Shown here piece after piece: positions 1 through 7,384 of a stretch of DNA of 64,000 nucleotides. The DNA comes from Crateriforma conspicua. Lineage in GTDB: Bacteria > Planctomycetota > Planctomycetia > Pirellulales > Pirellulaceae. A model generated the notes under the pieces. The model was not told the DNA's origin and searched no databases. It saw only the letters and a list, made by a program, of their open reading frames with translations. A program made the position numbers and the translations under genes. The DNA lies in the NCBI RefSeq assembly GCF_007752935.1, contig NZ_CP036319.1, forward strand, positions 7,118,434-7,182,433. Reading direction: 5' to 3'. Numbering within the stretch: position 1 is the stretch's first letter; every line of letters starts with the position of its first letter.

Positions 1-253
1 TTGACGGCATGGCAGATCCATCCGTCGAAACGATCACCGACCAAATCGCATCCAACGCGGCCGAACCGGCGAGCGCCTCGGGTGACGGTCACTCCGCCGC
101 GCAGCATTCGCTGCGGGAACAGATCGAAGCCGACAAGTATCTCCGCAGCGTCAAAGCCGCCGAAGGTCGTAAGAGCCTGAAGCAAAAGATCGGTCTGGGC
201 CGCTTCGTTCCGCCGGGGGCCTGCGGATGAACGGACAACTGATCGGAGTCGAC
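1..253 (+). repeat. Direct repeat copy 1 (gpW-like gene and start of portal)
   Basis: Bases 1-253 are repeated with only a few substitutions at 26025-26277. The repeat covers the whole gpW-like gene and the first nine or so portal codons. Similarity ends just after a shared gtcgac. It may extend left of the window here. Confidence 0.9.
9..230 (+). CDS. Small phage head protein in gpW position
   Basis: A 73-residue protein directly before the portal gene, sharing an ATGA overlap (227-230) with it. In lambda-like phages this slot, between terminase and portal, is held by the small head-tail joining protein gpW. The N-terminal third is acidic and Ala/Ser-rich. The C-terminal half is basic (KYLRSVKAAEGRKSLKQK) and ends in GRFVPPGACG. 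The role is inferred from position only; I cannot show a gpW fold. A second copy differing at three residues lies at 26033-26254. Confidence 0.6.
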   Translation: MADPSVETITDQIASNAAEPASASGDGHSAAQHSLREQIEADKYLRSVKAAEGRKSLKQKIGLGRFVPPGACG

Positions 254-1705
254 GGCAAACCATTGACCAGCCGACACGAAAAGACGCGGCGGTCCCTGCT
301 GGCCAAGTACGACGCCGCCCAAACCACACCGGGCAACCGCCGGCACTGGGAAATGGCGGACCTGCTGTCGCCACGCGAAGCCAACAACCCCGCGGTGCGT
401 CAGACGCTGCGGAGTCGATCCCGCTATGAAGTCGGCAACAACAGCTTTGCCAGCGGCATCATCCGTAGCTTGGTCAACGACATCGTCGGCCGCGGCCCGC
501 GATTGCAGATCGACATCGAAGACGGCAAAGCCAAGCAGCAAATCGAACAGCGATTCCGGAACTGGTGGCGTCGCGCTCGGATGACCCGCCAACTGCGGAC
601 CGCCAAGATGTCACAATTCGTCGACGGCGAGACGTTCATCCACGCGGCCACCAACCCGCGAATCGCCGATCGCTGCCAACTGGCTTGCCGGGTCACCGAA
701 GCCGACCAGATCACCAATCCCAGTTTGGCGGTGAACGATCCCAAGCATGACGACGGGATCCACTTCGACGACTTCGACAATCCCGTCCGCTATGAACGGC
801 TGAAACATCATCCCGGCGACGCGTACGGTTACAGCCTGGACGACTTCGAACCGGTCCCGGCCGAGCAGATGATCCATCTATTCCGTCACGACCGCCCCGG
901 CGTCCGCCGCGGGATTCCCGTGATCACGCCGGCCTTGCCGCTGTTCGGCCTGATGCGACGCTACACGCTGGCCGTTGTGCGATGTGCCGAGCACGCCGCC
1001 CACTTCTCCGGCATCTTCTACACCGATCATCCCAACCTGGATTCACCCGAACAGGTCGATCCGCTGGACGAGATCGAGGTCGAAATGGGCATGTTCATGA
1101 CGCTGCCCGAAGGCTGGAAGATGGGCCAGTTGAAGGCCGAACAGCCCGTCCAAGTCTTTGAGATGTTCCGCAACGCGATCGTGCTGGAGATCGCCCGTTG
1201 CGTGTTGATGCCCAAGAACAAGGCTCTGGGCGATAGCGGCGGATACAACCTGGCCAGCGGCAAGCTGGACTTCACCGGTTACAGCGACATGTTGCGGGTC
1301 GAACGCGACGACCTGGAGATCGAAGTCGCCGACCGAATCTTTCAGTGGTGGTTGGACGAAGCCCTGCTGATCCCCGGTTATCTGCCGACGCTGCCCACGT
1401 TCCCCGACGGCGTTCCGCACAGTTGGATCTGGGATCAACCCAAACCGGCCGACGAACTGAAGGCGGCCAACGCGGCCAAGGTCCTGTGGGAAATGGGACT
1501 GATGACCGACGAAGAGTACTTGCGTCAGACCGGCAAGGACCCCGACACGCACTATCAAGAGCTGCAGCGTCAACGAGAACGACGTGAAGCGTTGGGTCTG
1601 CCGTTGCCAGGCCAAAGCGGCGCGACGTCCGAGATGATCGAAGACGAAGACATCGACGACGAAGAACAGACGGCGGCCGAAGAGAAGGAAGGAGTCGCGG
1701 CATGA
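227..1705 (+). CDS. Phage portal protein, lambda gpB family
   Basis: A 492-residue protein of the lambda-family portal type (Phage_portal_2), which forms the dodecameric DNA channel at one capsid vertex. The typical course is visible: an early NNSFASGIIRSLVNDIVGRGPRL segment near residues 68-90, a central RHDRPGVRRGIPVITPAL stretch near 221-240, and a late LDFTGYSDMLRVERDDLE segment near 346-365. The last 30 residues are strongly acidic. Length fits the family. It overlaps the upstream gene by ATGA and runs up to the protease/capsid gene at 1702, again by a 4-base overlap. Confidence 0.9.
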   Translation: MNGQLIGVDGKPLTSRHEKTRRSLLAKYDAAQTTPGNRRHWEMADLLSPREANNPAVRQTLRSRSRYEVGNNSFASGIIRSLVNDIVGRGPRLQIDIEDGKAKQQIEQRFRNWWRRARMTRQLRTAKMSQFVDGETFIHAATNPRIADRCQLACRVTEADQITNPSLAVNDPKHDDGIHFDDFDNPVRYERLKHHPGDAYGYSLDDFEPVPAEQMIHLFRHDRPGVRRGIPVITPALPLFGLMRRYTLAVVRCAEHAAHFSGIFYTDHPNLDSPEQVDPLDEIEVEMGMFMTLPEGWKMGQLKAEQPVQVFEMFRNAIVLEIARCVLMPKNKALGDSGGYNLASGKLDFTGYSDMLRVERDDLEIEVADRIFQWWLDEALLIPGYLPTLPTFPDGVPHSWIWDQPKPADELKAANAAKVLWEMGLMTDEEYLRQTGKDPDTHYQELQRQRERREALGLPLPGQSGATSEMIEDEDIDDEEQTAAEEKEGVAA

Positions 1706-3924
1706 AACGATCCACTTGGTGGAAGCGATCCAAGCTCGGCACTTTGCTGGCCAGCGGTGTGCCGTCGGGAGTCAACCAACCACCGAAAACCTTCCACGCG
1801 GTCGGTGAACCGGTCGAGTTGACCGCCGCGGGCGACGGCGACGGTGAATCACTGCCGACGTTTCAGGGGACCGCTTACACCGGCGGTGTGATGCGTCCGG
1901 TCGGTTTCTACCGCGACGTTTACGTGGACCTGTCCGGATGCCAAGTCGCGGCGGGTTCACGACCGATCCATCGTGACCACGACACGTCGAAGATCGTCGG
2001 GCATGTCGATGCCGGCGGGATCGAGGTCGGTAAACGCAAGATCAAAGTCGCCGGCAAGATCAGTGGCACCGGCGCGGCCGCCGACGAAGTCCGCGGCAAC
2101 GGAAAGAACGGATTCCCTTGGCGGATGTCCATCGGCGCATCGATCGAGCGGATCGAGTGGGTCGAGGACGGCAAGGTCGCCAAGGTCAACGGCATCAACG
2201 CCAAAGGCCCGTGCTATGTGGTCCGGGCCTGCACCATTTACGAACTCTCTTTTGTTTCTCTGGCAGGCGACGATCGTACGTCGGCCACCGTCACCGCAAC
2301 CATCGAGGAATCGAACGCGATGAATTTTCAAACTTGGTTGGCTGCACGTGGCCACGACATCAACGAATTGACCGCCACGAAGCTCAGTGAGCTGCGGGCC
2401 GCCTACGATCGCGAGGTCGCCGGCGATGGCAGTGGTGATGACGGCAACGCTTCGGAAGTCACCGAGCGTCTGGACAGCGTCGCCGCGTCGGGCGGTACCG
2501 GTATCGTGGCCGGCGGCCAGGGAACGCAATCCATTGGTGGTGATGGCGGTGCCGCTGTTGCCACACTGCCCGACCTGCAGGCCAGCCGCCGACGTGAAGC
2601 CGACGAAGTGGAACGGGTCGATTCGATTCGCACCATCTGTGCCCGATACGACACCCCGCGGATCACCGTCGGGGAAACCGAAGTCAGCCTGCAGGCTCAT
2701 GCGATCCGCGAAGGCTGGGACGCCAACCGAACGGAGTTGGAAGCGATGCGTCAGAGTCGACCCAGCGGTGTGACGATCCACTCGCCCCAGAATCACGCCA
2801 CGCCGCAGGTCTTGGAGTGCAGCTTGGCCGCGTCGGCGGGTGTCGATGATGAATCGCTGGCCGAAGACTACGACGACCGCACGATGAACGCGGCGAAGGA
2901 ACGGTCCAATCGCGACATCGGCCTCCAGGAACTGATCTGTCGTTTCATCCTGGCCAACGGCGGCCATGTCACGCCGGGCCGGTTCAACGACGACACGATC
3001 CGAACGGCGTTCCAAGTCCAACGGAACTTGGAAGCGGCCGGCGGTACCGGAAGCAGCACGTACAGTTTGCCCGGCATCCTGTCGAACGTCGCCAACAAGG
3101 CGATGCAGGCGGCGTATCGTGCGGTGCCTGATGTGTTGTCGCGGGTGGCCTATTACGGATCGACCAACGACTTCAAGGAACACAAGACGTTCCAGTTGAC
3201 CGCGTCGGGTGAGTTCGCCGAAGTCGGCATCGATGGCGAACTGAAGCAAGGCGGACTGATCGAAAGCGAGTACAGCAACCAGGCCAAGACCCGCGGTCAG
3301 GTCATCATGCTGACTCGGATCCACATGCGAAACGACGATCTGGGTGCGTTCTTGCGGATCCCGCGGATGTTGGCCCGCAAGGGGGCGACGGTGCTGCAGA
3401 AGGTCGGCATGAACCTGATCGAAGCCGGTGCCGGAACGTTCTTCAAAGCAGACAACAAGAACTACCTCGACGGTGCATCGTCGGCCCTGGGGATCGATTC
3501 GCTGACCAGCTTGTCGACGCTGTTTGAAACACAGACCGATCCGGCCGGCGATCCGATCGGCGTGACGCCGTCGATTCTGTTGACCGCGCCGCAGAACAAG
3601 GTCCTGGGACGCCAGCTGTACGACGAGACCAAGATCCAGTCGGGCAACACCGGCAAGGTCCTGGCCAGCAACCCGCATGCGGGCATGTTCGAACCGCTGT
3701 CTTCGCCGTTCCTGACCGCCAACACCGACGCGTGGTACCTGTTCGCCGACCCGAACGACATCCCGGCGATCGAGGTCGTGTTCTTGGACGGCCGTCGGGC
3801 TCCGATCGTCGAAGCGGGCGACCTGGACTTCACGCACCTGGGCATGGGCTACCGAGCCTACAACGACTTCGGTGCCGGCTATGCCGACCACCGTGGCGCC
3901 GCGATGAGCAAGGGCAAGGCTTAG
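1702..3924 (+). CDS. Prohead protease fused to major capsid protein
   Basis: One 740-residue reading frame holds two virion functions. Residues about 50-200 look like a caudovirus prohead protease: His90 in SRPIHRDHD, Ser143 in WRMSIGAS, then ELSFVSLA at 181-188. Residues about 210-410 are low-complexity and helical, like a scaffold or delta domain. Residues about 415-740 are an HK97-fold/Mu-like major capsid protein (LSRVAYYGSTNDFKEH, PSILLTAPQNKVLGRQLYDE, VVFLDGRRAPIVE). Separate genes are more common. An in-frame ATG at 2320 with GAGGA ten bases upstream could give a separate scaffold-capsid product. Family assignment is from pattern; catalytic residues are inferred. Confidence 0.85.
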   Translation: MKRSTWWKRSKLGTLLASGVPSGVNQPPKTFHAVGEPVELTAAGDGDGESLPTFQGTAYTGGVMRPVGFYRDVYVDLSGCQVAAGSRPIHRDHDTSKIVGHVDAGGIEVGKRKIKVAGKISGTGAAADEVRGNGKNGFPWRMSIGASIERIEWVEDGKVAKVNGINAKGPCYVVRACTIYELSFVSLAGDDRTSATVTATIEESNAMNFQTWLAARGHDINELTATKLSELRAAYDREVAGDGSGDDGNASEVTERLDSVAASGGTGIVAGGQGTQSIGGDGGAAVATLPDLQASRRREADEVERVDSIRTICARYDTPRITVGETEVSLQAHAIREGWDANRTELEAMRQSRPSGVTIHSPQNHATPQVLECSLAASAGVDDESLAEDYDDRTMNAAKERSNRDIGLQELICRFILANGGHVTPGRFNDDTIRTAFQVQRNLEAAGGTGSSTYSLPGILSNVANKAMQAAYRAVPDVLSRVAYYGSTNDFKEHKTFQLTASGEFAEVGIDGELKQGGLIESEYSNQAKTRGQVIMLTRIHMRNDDLGAFLRIPRMLARKGATVLQKVGMNLIEAGAGTFFKADNKNYLDGASSALGIDSLTSLSTLFETQTDPAGDPIGVTPSILLTAPQNKVLGRQLYDETKIQSGNTGKVLASNPHAGMFEPLSSPFLTANTDAWYLFADPNDIPAIEVVFLDGRRAPIVEAGDLDFTHLGMGYRAYNDFGAGYADHRGAAMSKGKA
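2305..2322 (+). promoter_or_regulatory. Candidate internal ribosome binding site and start within the protease-capsid gene
   Basis: GAGGA at 2305-2309 sits ten bases before an in-frame ATG at 2320 (codon 207), exactly between the protease part and the scaffold-like part. Lambda C/Nu3 uses a comparable nested start. The site is seen directly; its use is inference. Confidence 0.4.
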
Positions 3925-4044
3925 CGGCGAAGCCGCAGGCAACTGGGCAAGGGTGACGGGTCACTGGGATCCGCACCCGTGCCCCTGATGACCACCGAAC
4001 ACCAACCCGTCACCCGCAAACCTTTCACCTGGAACCTTTCAACC

Positions 4045-4377
4045 ATGTCCGCCACTTTCAAACACGGTCGACCTTTGATGATCGACCACACGCCGGGATC
4101 GGATGTCACCGCCGGCGACGTCGTCGAACTGGATTCCTGTGTCCGGATCGCCCACAGCGACATTCCCAGCGGCCAGCTTGGTGCCCTGGCATCGGGCGGC
4201 GGAGTTTACGAGGTCGACAAAGTCAGTGCCCAAGCCTGGGCCGATGGCGAGTCGATTTACTGGGACGACTCGGCCGAGCTGTTCACGACCGTTTCCACCG
4301 ACAACACCCTGGCGGGCAAGGCAGCCGCCGCAGCGGCCAACCCGTCGGCCAAGGGCCTGTTGCAGCACATCGTCTGA
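4045..4377 (+). CDS. Capsid cement (head decoration) protein, DUF2190-like
   Basis: A 110-residue protein placed right after the capsid gene. Its pattern is that of DUF2190 capsid-cement proteins: PGSDVTAGDVVELDSCVRIA near the N-terminus, GGVYEVDKVSA in the middle, then ADGESIYWDDSAELFTT and a gap-filling G..A end. These small beta-barrel proteins bind the capsid surface and stabilise the shell. I chose ATG 4045 because the upstream extension to 3979 (Thr/Pro-rich, read from intergenic sequence) does not fit the family. Confidence 0.75.
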   Translation: MSATFKHGRPLMIDHTPGSDVTAGDVVELDSCVRIAHSDIPSGQLGALASGGGVYEVDKVSAQAWADGESIYWDDSAELFTTVSTDNTLAGKAAAAAANPSAKGLLQHIV

Positions 4378-4383
4378 TTGGCC

Positions 4384-4773
4384 ATGGGACTTTTGCAACG
4401 CGGTGCCGATTGGCTCAGCCGAACGATGACGGCCGATTCGTCATCCGACACGACTCGGCAGTTCTTCTACCGATACGGCACCCGTCGCTTTCCCATCCAT
4501 CCGACGATCGGACAAACCGATTACGAGGCCGAAGACAGCGACGGCCAAATCACCACGATGCAAACCCGCGACTTCATCGTGCCAGTCAGTGAACTGGTCG
4601 ACGAGTCGGGCGAGCCGTTCACGCCGGCCGACGATCACCAGATCGAAGAAGTGGTCGGCGACCAAACGTACCTGTACCAGCTGCGATCGCCGGACGGCCG
4701 GCGGGCTTGGCGGTACAGCGATCACCACCGATACCGCATCCGAATCCACACCGTTCAAGTCGCCCATGTTTGA
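4384..4773 (+). CDS. Head-tail joining protein (small connector)
   Basis: About 129 residues, beginning MGLLQRGADWLS, followed by a beta-rich region (RFPIHPTIGQTDYEAEDSDG, RDFIVPVSEL, GDQTYLYQLRSPDGRRAW). This start and layout recall small phage connector proteins lying between cement and tail-completion genes. A TTG at 4378 is an alternative start. The stop overlaps the next gene by 8 bases, suggesting translational coupling. The family is not certain; the role rests on gene order. Confidence 0.6.
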   Translation: MGLLQRGADWLSRTMTADSSSDTTRQFFYRYGTRRFPIHPTIGQTDYEAEDSDGQITTMQTRDFIVPVSELVDESGEPFTPADDHQIEEVVGDQTYLYQLRSPDGRRAWRYSDHHRYRIRIHTVQVAHV

Positions 4774-5209
4774 CCCCGTCATCGAGATTGCCGACGACCT
4801 GATCGTCACGCTGCCGAAGATCGACTTCGGCCGCGACGATCTCGTTTGGCGTCAGGTGACGGTGCCCGAACTGGACGTCGAACAGCTGGACAATCGCGTT
4901 CACGTGTTGATCGCCAGCGAATCGAACGAAAGCCGACGCGACACCGGGTCTCGTGGCAGCACGGTCGAACGACCGACGATCGACTTCGCGGTCCGTGCCA
5001 GGTGCCGGCCGAGTGACTTGCCGCGGTACCGCGACCTTCACGGCCTGGCGTACCAGATCGGTCGCGAGATCTTGAAGCTTCGCCTGGTCGCCGACGCGAC
5101 CCCGATGATCGTGCGGACACGGCGTCTGGTCGACGTCGAACGACTGCGAACCGAATCCCAATTCCTGACCATTCGATCGGCCGAGTTTCAGGCTCGGATG
5201 GCTTTGTAA
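4766..5209 (+). CDS. Neck or tail-completion protein
   Basis: A 147-residue protein between the connector and the tail-tube gene, the usual site of a tail terminator/completion protein (lambda Z/U position). It starts MFDPVIEIADDLIVTL, overlapping the previous gene by 8 bases. The central part holds a variable-looking beta segment and SNESRRDTGSRGSTVERPTIDFAVRARC. No sequence motif by itself identifies it, so the function is from synteny only. Confidence 0.5.
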   Translation: MFDPVIEIADDLIVTLPKIDFGRDDLVWRQVTVPELDVEQLDNRVHVLIASESNESRRDTGSRGSTVERPTIDFAVRARCRPSDLPRYRDLHGLAYQIGREILKLRLVADATPMIVRTRRLVDVERLRTESQFLTIRSAEFQARMAL

Positions 5210-5227
5210 CCCGCGGGGACAATCTTC

Positions 5228-5704
5228 ATGAGCGACCAACTGCTTCGCCACGGCCTGGACTGTTACACGTACTACAGCACCGGTGCGGATTATGAGAATC
5301 CGGTCTGGGCGTTGACCGACATCATCCGCGACGAATCGCTGGGACTCTCCAAGAGTCGAGCCGAATTCATGTCGCGGGGATCCAAGTTCAAACGTCAAAA
5401 GGGCGCACTCATCGAAGCGACCGGCAGCTTCACGGTCGAGTATCGCAAGGGCGACACCTTCATCGACAAGCTGATGGATTCGTTCCTGAACAACACGCCG
5501 ATCGACATGGCGTTCGCGTTCGACCCGATCGCCGAAGAGGGCACCGAGTACATCCGGTTCCCGATCGAAGTGTTCGAGTTCCCCTTTGATCGACCGCTGG
5601 AAGATGGCGCGACGATCGAAGTGGAAATCGGGCTGACCGAGTTCAATAAGTCCGACGGCAGCCTGGTCGACCTGGAATGGCTGACCGTGCCGGCTACTCC
5701 CTGA
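5228..5704 (+). CDS. Major tail tube protein
   Basis: A 158-residue protein in the tail-tube slot, starting MSDQLLRHGLDCYTYY. It has the pattern expected of siphophage tube proteins: a set of beta strands with a loop region (SKFKRQKGALIEATGSFTV), a helix (DTFIDKLMDSFLNNTP) and a final DGATIEVEIGLTEFNKSDG. Tube proteins polymerise around the tape measure. It precedes the tail chaperone genes, as in lambda V to G. No Ig-like C-terminal domain is present. Confidence 0.65.
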   Translation: MSDQLLRHGLDCYTYYSTGADYENPVWALTDIIRDESLGLSKSRAEFMSRGSKFKRQKGALIEATGSFTVEYRKGDTFIDKLMDSFLNNTPIDMAFAFDPIAEEGTEYIRFPIEVFEFPFDRPLEDGATIEVEIGLTEFNKSDGSLVDLEWLTVPATP

Positions 5705-5724
5705 TCGAACCTGATCACTGATCC

Positions 5725-6033
5725 ATGAAACGCAATCCCGAAGATACCAAGCTGATCGCCAGTCTCCGCCGCGGTGCCGCCTCCGGCCCCGGCGACGTGA
5801 CGATTCGGCGATCGCAGTTGGCTCGACTGGTCGAACTGATCGGACAGTCCGATCCGGTCACCGGCGAAGCCGAAGCGAAAACGCTCGACGCGATCACCGG
5901 CCTGTCCGAGTCGGGCGGCTACTACGTTTCGATCCGTCGCGCCCAACTGGGCCGAGCGATCGAACTGCTTGACTCTTGCAACAACGACCAACCCGACAAC
6001 GAACCTTCCCACACGGATGCCGAAACCGCATGA
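5725..6033 (+). CDS. Small phage protein with two internal repeats
   Basis: A 102-residue protein I cannot place in a family. It contains a duplicated motif: VTIRRSQLARLVELI at about residues 25-39 and VSIRRAQLGRAIELL at about 68-82, each probably a short strand plus amphipathic helix. It lies between the tail tube and the tail chaperone and overlaps the next start (ATGA at 6030). An accessory tail-assembly factor is possible. Confidence 0.6.
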   Translation: MKRNPEDTKLIASLRRGAASGPGDVTIRRSQLARLVELIGQSDPVTGEAEAKTLDAITGLSESGGYYVSIRRAQLGRAIELLDSCNNDQPDNEPSHTDAETA

Positions 6034-6551
6034 GCGTGTTCAAAGACGAACAGAATCAAGAGTGGCACCTGAAGGCGACCGTGACGGCGTTCGAACGGAT
6101 CCGCGACGAAGCCGACATCGACATGTTGTCGCTGATCGATGACCGCGCCGTGTTGGAACGAATCACCAATCATCCACCGACGTTCGTTGCGGTCCTTCAC
6201 GCTTGGCTGATGCCCCAGTTGAACCAACGCGGCGTGACACCCGAAGCCTTCGCCGAACTGCTGTACGGGCCGACGATGCAATACGCGATGGAAGCGGCGA
6301 TGAAGGAGGTGCCGCAATTCTTCCCTTTGCACCGTCAGCCGATCGTCATGGCGATGATCGGCAAGTACCTGGCCGCCGAACGCAAGGCCGCCGACAACGC
6401 GATCGAGAAACTGAACGACCCACAGACCGACGCGATGGTGGACCAGGTGATCGCTCGGGCCAACCGGCAAGCCGACCAGGAGATGCAACGGATCATTGGC
6501 GAGACCTGTACCAGATCGCCGGAAAGCTTGGAGTCGACCCCGGGCCTTTGA
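6030..6551 (+). CDS. Tail assembly chaperone, gpG-like
   Basis: A 173-residue protein between the tail tube and tape measure genes, where siphophages encode the G chaperone that coats the tape measure during tail assembly. It starts MSVFKDEQNQEWHLKATV at ATG 6030, overlapping the previous stop. It is mostly helical with many acidic residues. The last 24 codons (from about 6480) overlap a second open frame at -1 that carries the T-like domain, as in the lambda G/GT arrangement. Confidence 0.75.
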   Translation: MSVFKDEQNQEWHLKATVTAFERIRDEADIDMLSLIDDRAVLERITNHPPTFVAVLHAWLMPQLNQRGVTPEAFAELLYGPTMQYAMEAAMKEVPQFFPLHRQPIVMAMIGKYLAAERKAADNAIEKLNDPQTDAMVDQVIARANRQADQEMQRIIGETCTRSPESLESTPGL

Positions 6552-6811
6552 CCCTCCGCAAACTGGCCTGGATGACCGAAGGCTTGGACATGCACTGGTG
6601 GGACCACACGTCTCATCACTTGGCGATGCAAGCCAACATCCATCGTGACCGCAAGAAACGCAGCCGGCCTTATCACCCGTTCGACTTTCATCCGTTGCGA
6701 AAGCGGACCGAGTCGGGCGGCCTGAAGATCTGTCAAAAGAACAAGGACCTGCTTCGTACCGTCATTCAAAACCACATGAAACGGCGGCAAGCCCAACGCA
6801 AACCAAGCTGA
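6480..6811 (+). CDS. Tail chaperone extension, gpT-like, reached by a -1 frameshift
   Basis: This frame has no usable start codon near its conserved part, but it encodes a T-type domain. The pattern is WRDLYQIAGKLGVDPGPLTL, then a LAWMTEGLDMHWWDHTS core, NIHRDRKKR and a HPFDFHPLRK end. It overlaps the 3' end of the G-like gene in the -1 frame and is open from 6203. The simplest reading is a G-T fusion made by -1 slippage between about 6440 and 6550. I found no canonical X XXY YYZ heptamer there, so the slip site is unknown. The start given here is approximate. Confidence 0.6.
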
Positions 6812-6822
6812 CGACATGACCC

Positions 6823-7380
6823 GTGGTCGCCTTCACCCTTTCCGCCAAAGACTTCTTCATCGACCACGGCGCCGTCGCGAAAGCCGTCGGCGTGGCGAAT
6901 TTCAAAGCCCTGCGATCCGCCGGGGCACTCGGCCGGACGCACGCCAGGCGTCAGATCAAGTTCACGAAGAACCGCGGCAAGACCAGCCAGCCCGGCAAGC
7001 CACCGCGAGCACACCGCCGCGGCAAAGGGATCAAGACGATCCTGTACGGCTATCATCGCCCCAGCGAATCGATGTTGATCGGTTACGCGAAACTGGGCGG
7101 TGTGGCGGGACGCGATGTTCCGTCGACGCTGGAGTATGGCGGGACGGCGAAGATCAGGGTTCGGCAAGTCCGCAAGGATCGCAACCGTCGGTCCAAGCGT
7201 TCCGGCACGCTCAGCGATTCCCAACGACGCAAGATCAAGCGTTACTACAGCCGGTATCAGTCCGACGTTTCGGTCAGCACGATGACGGTCCGCGTCCGCA
7301 AGCGTCCCAACATGGGGCCGATGCTCGATGCGATTCAACCGAAGCTTCCCGAGTTGTGGCGGGACCAGGTGAAAGGCTGA
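6823..7380 (+). CDS. Phage minor tail / virion morphogenesis-like protein
   Basis: A 185-residue, very basic protein (many Arg and Lys) starting at GTG 6823, 11 bases after the T-like frame and just before the tape measure gene. It has a long basic region (SAGALGRTHARRQIKFTKN, GKTSQPGKPPRAHRRGKG) and a second basic stretch near 135-160. The pattern resembles proteins that act in tail completion or morphogenesis, but I do not recognise a firm family. Confidence 0.55.
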   Translation: MVAFTLSAKDFFIDHGAVAKAVGVANFKALRSAGALGRTHARRQIKFTKNRGKTSQPGKPPRAHRRGKGIKTILYGYHRPSESMLIGYAKLGGVAGRDVPSTLEYGGTAKIRVRQVRKDRNRRSKRSGTLSDSQRRKIKRYYSRYQSDVSVSTMTVRVRKRPNMGPMLDAIQPKLPELWRDQVKG

Positions 7381-7384
7381 TTCC

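Noticed and set aside
1957..3942. 661-residue minus-strand frame opposite the capsid gene
   Set aside because: It is an antisense shadow caused by GC-rich codon usage of the phage capsid gene; no protein-like pattern.
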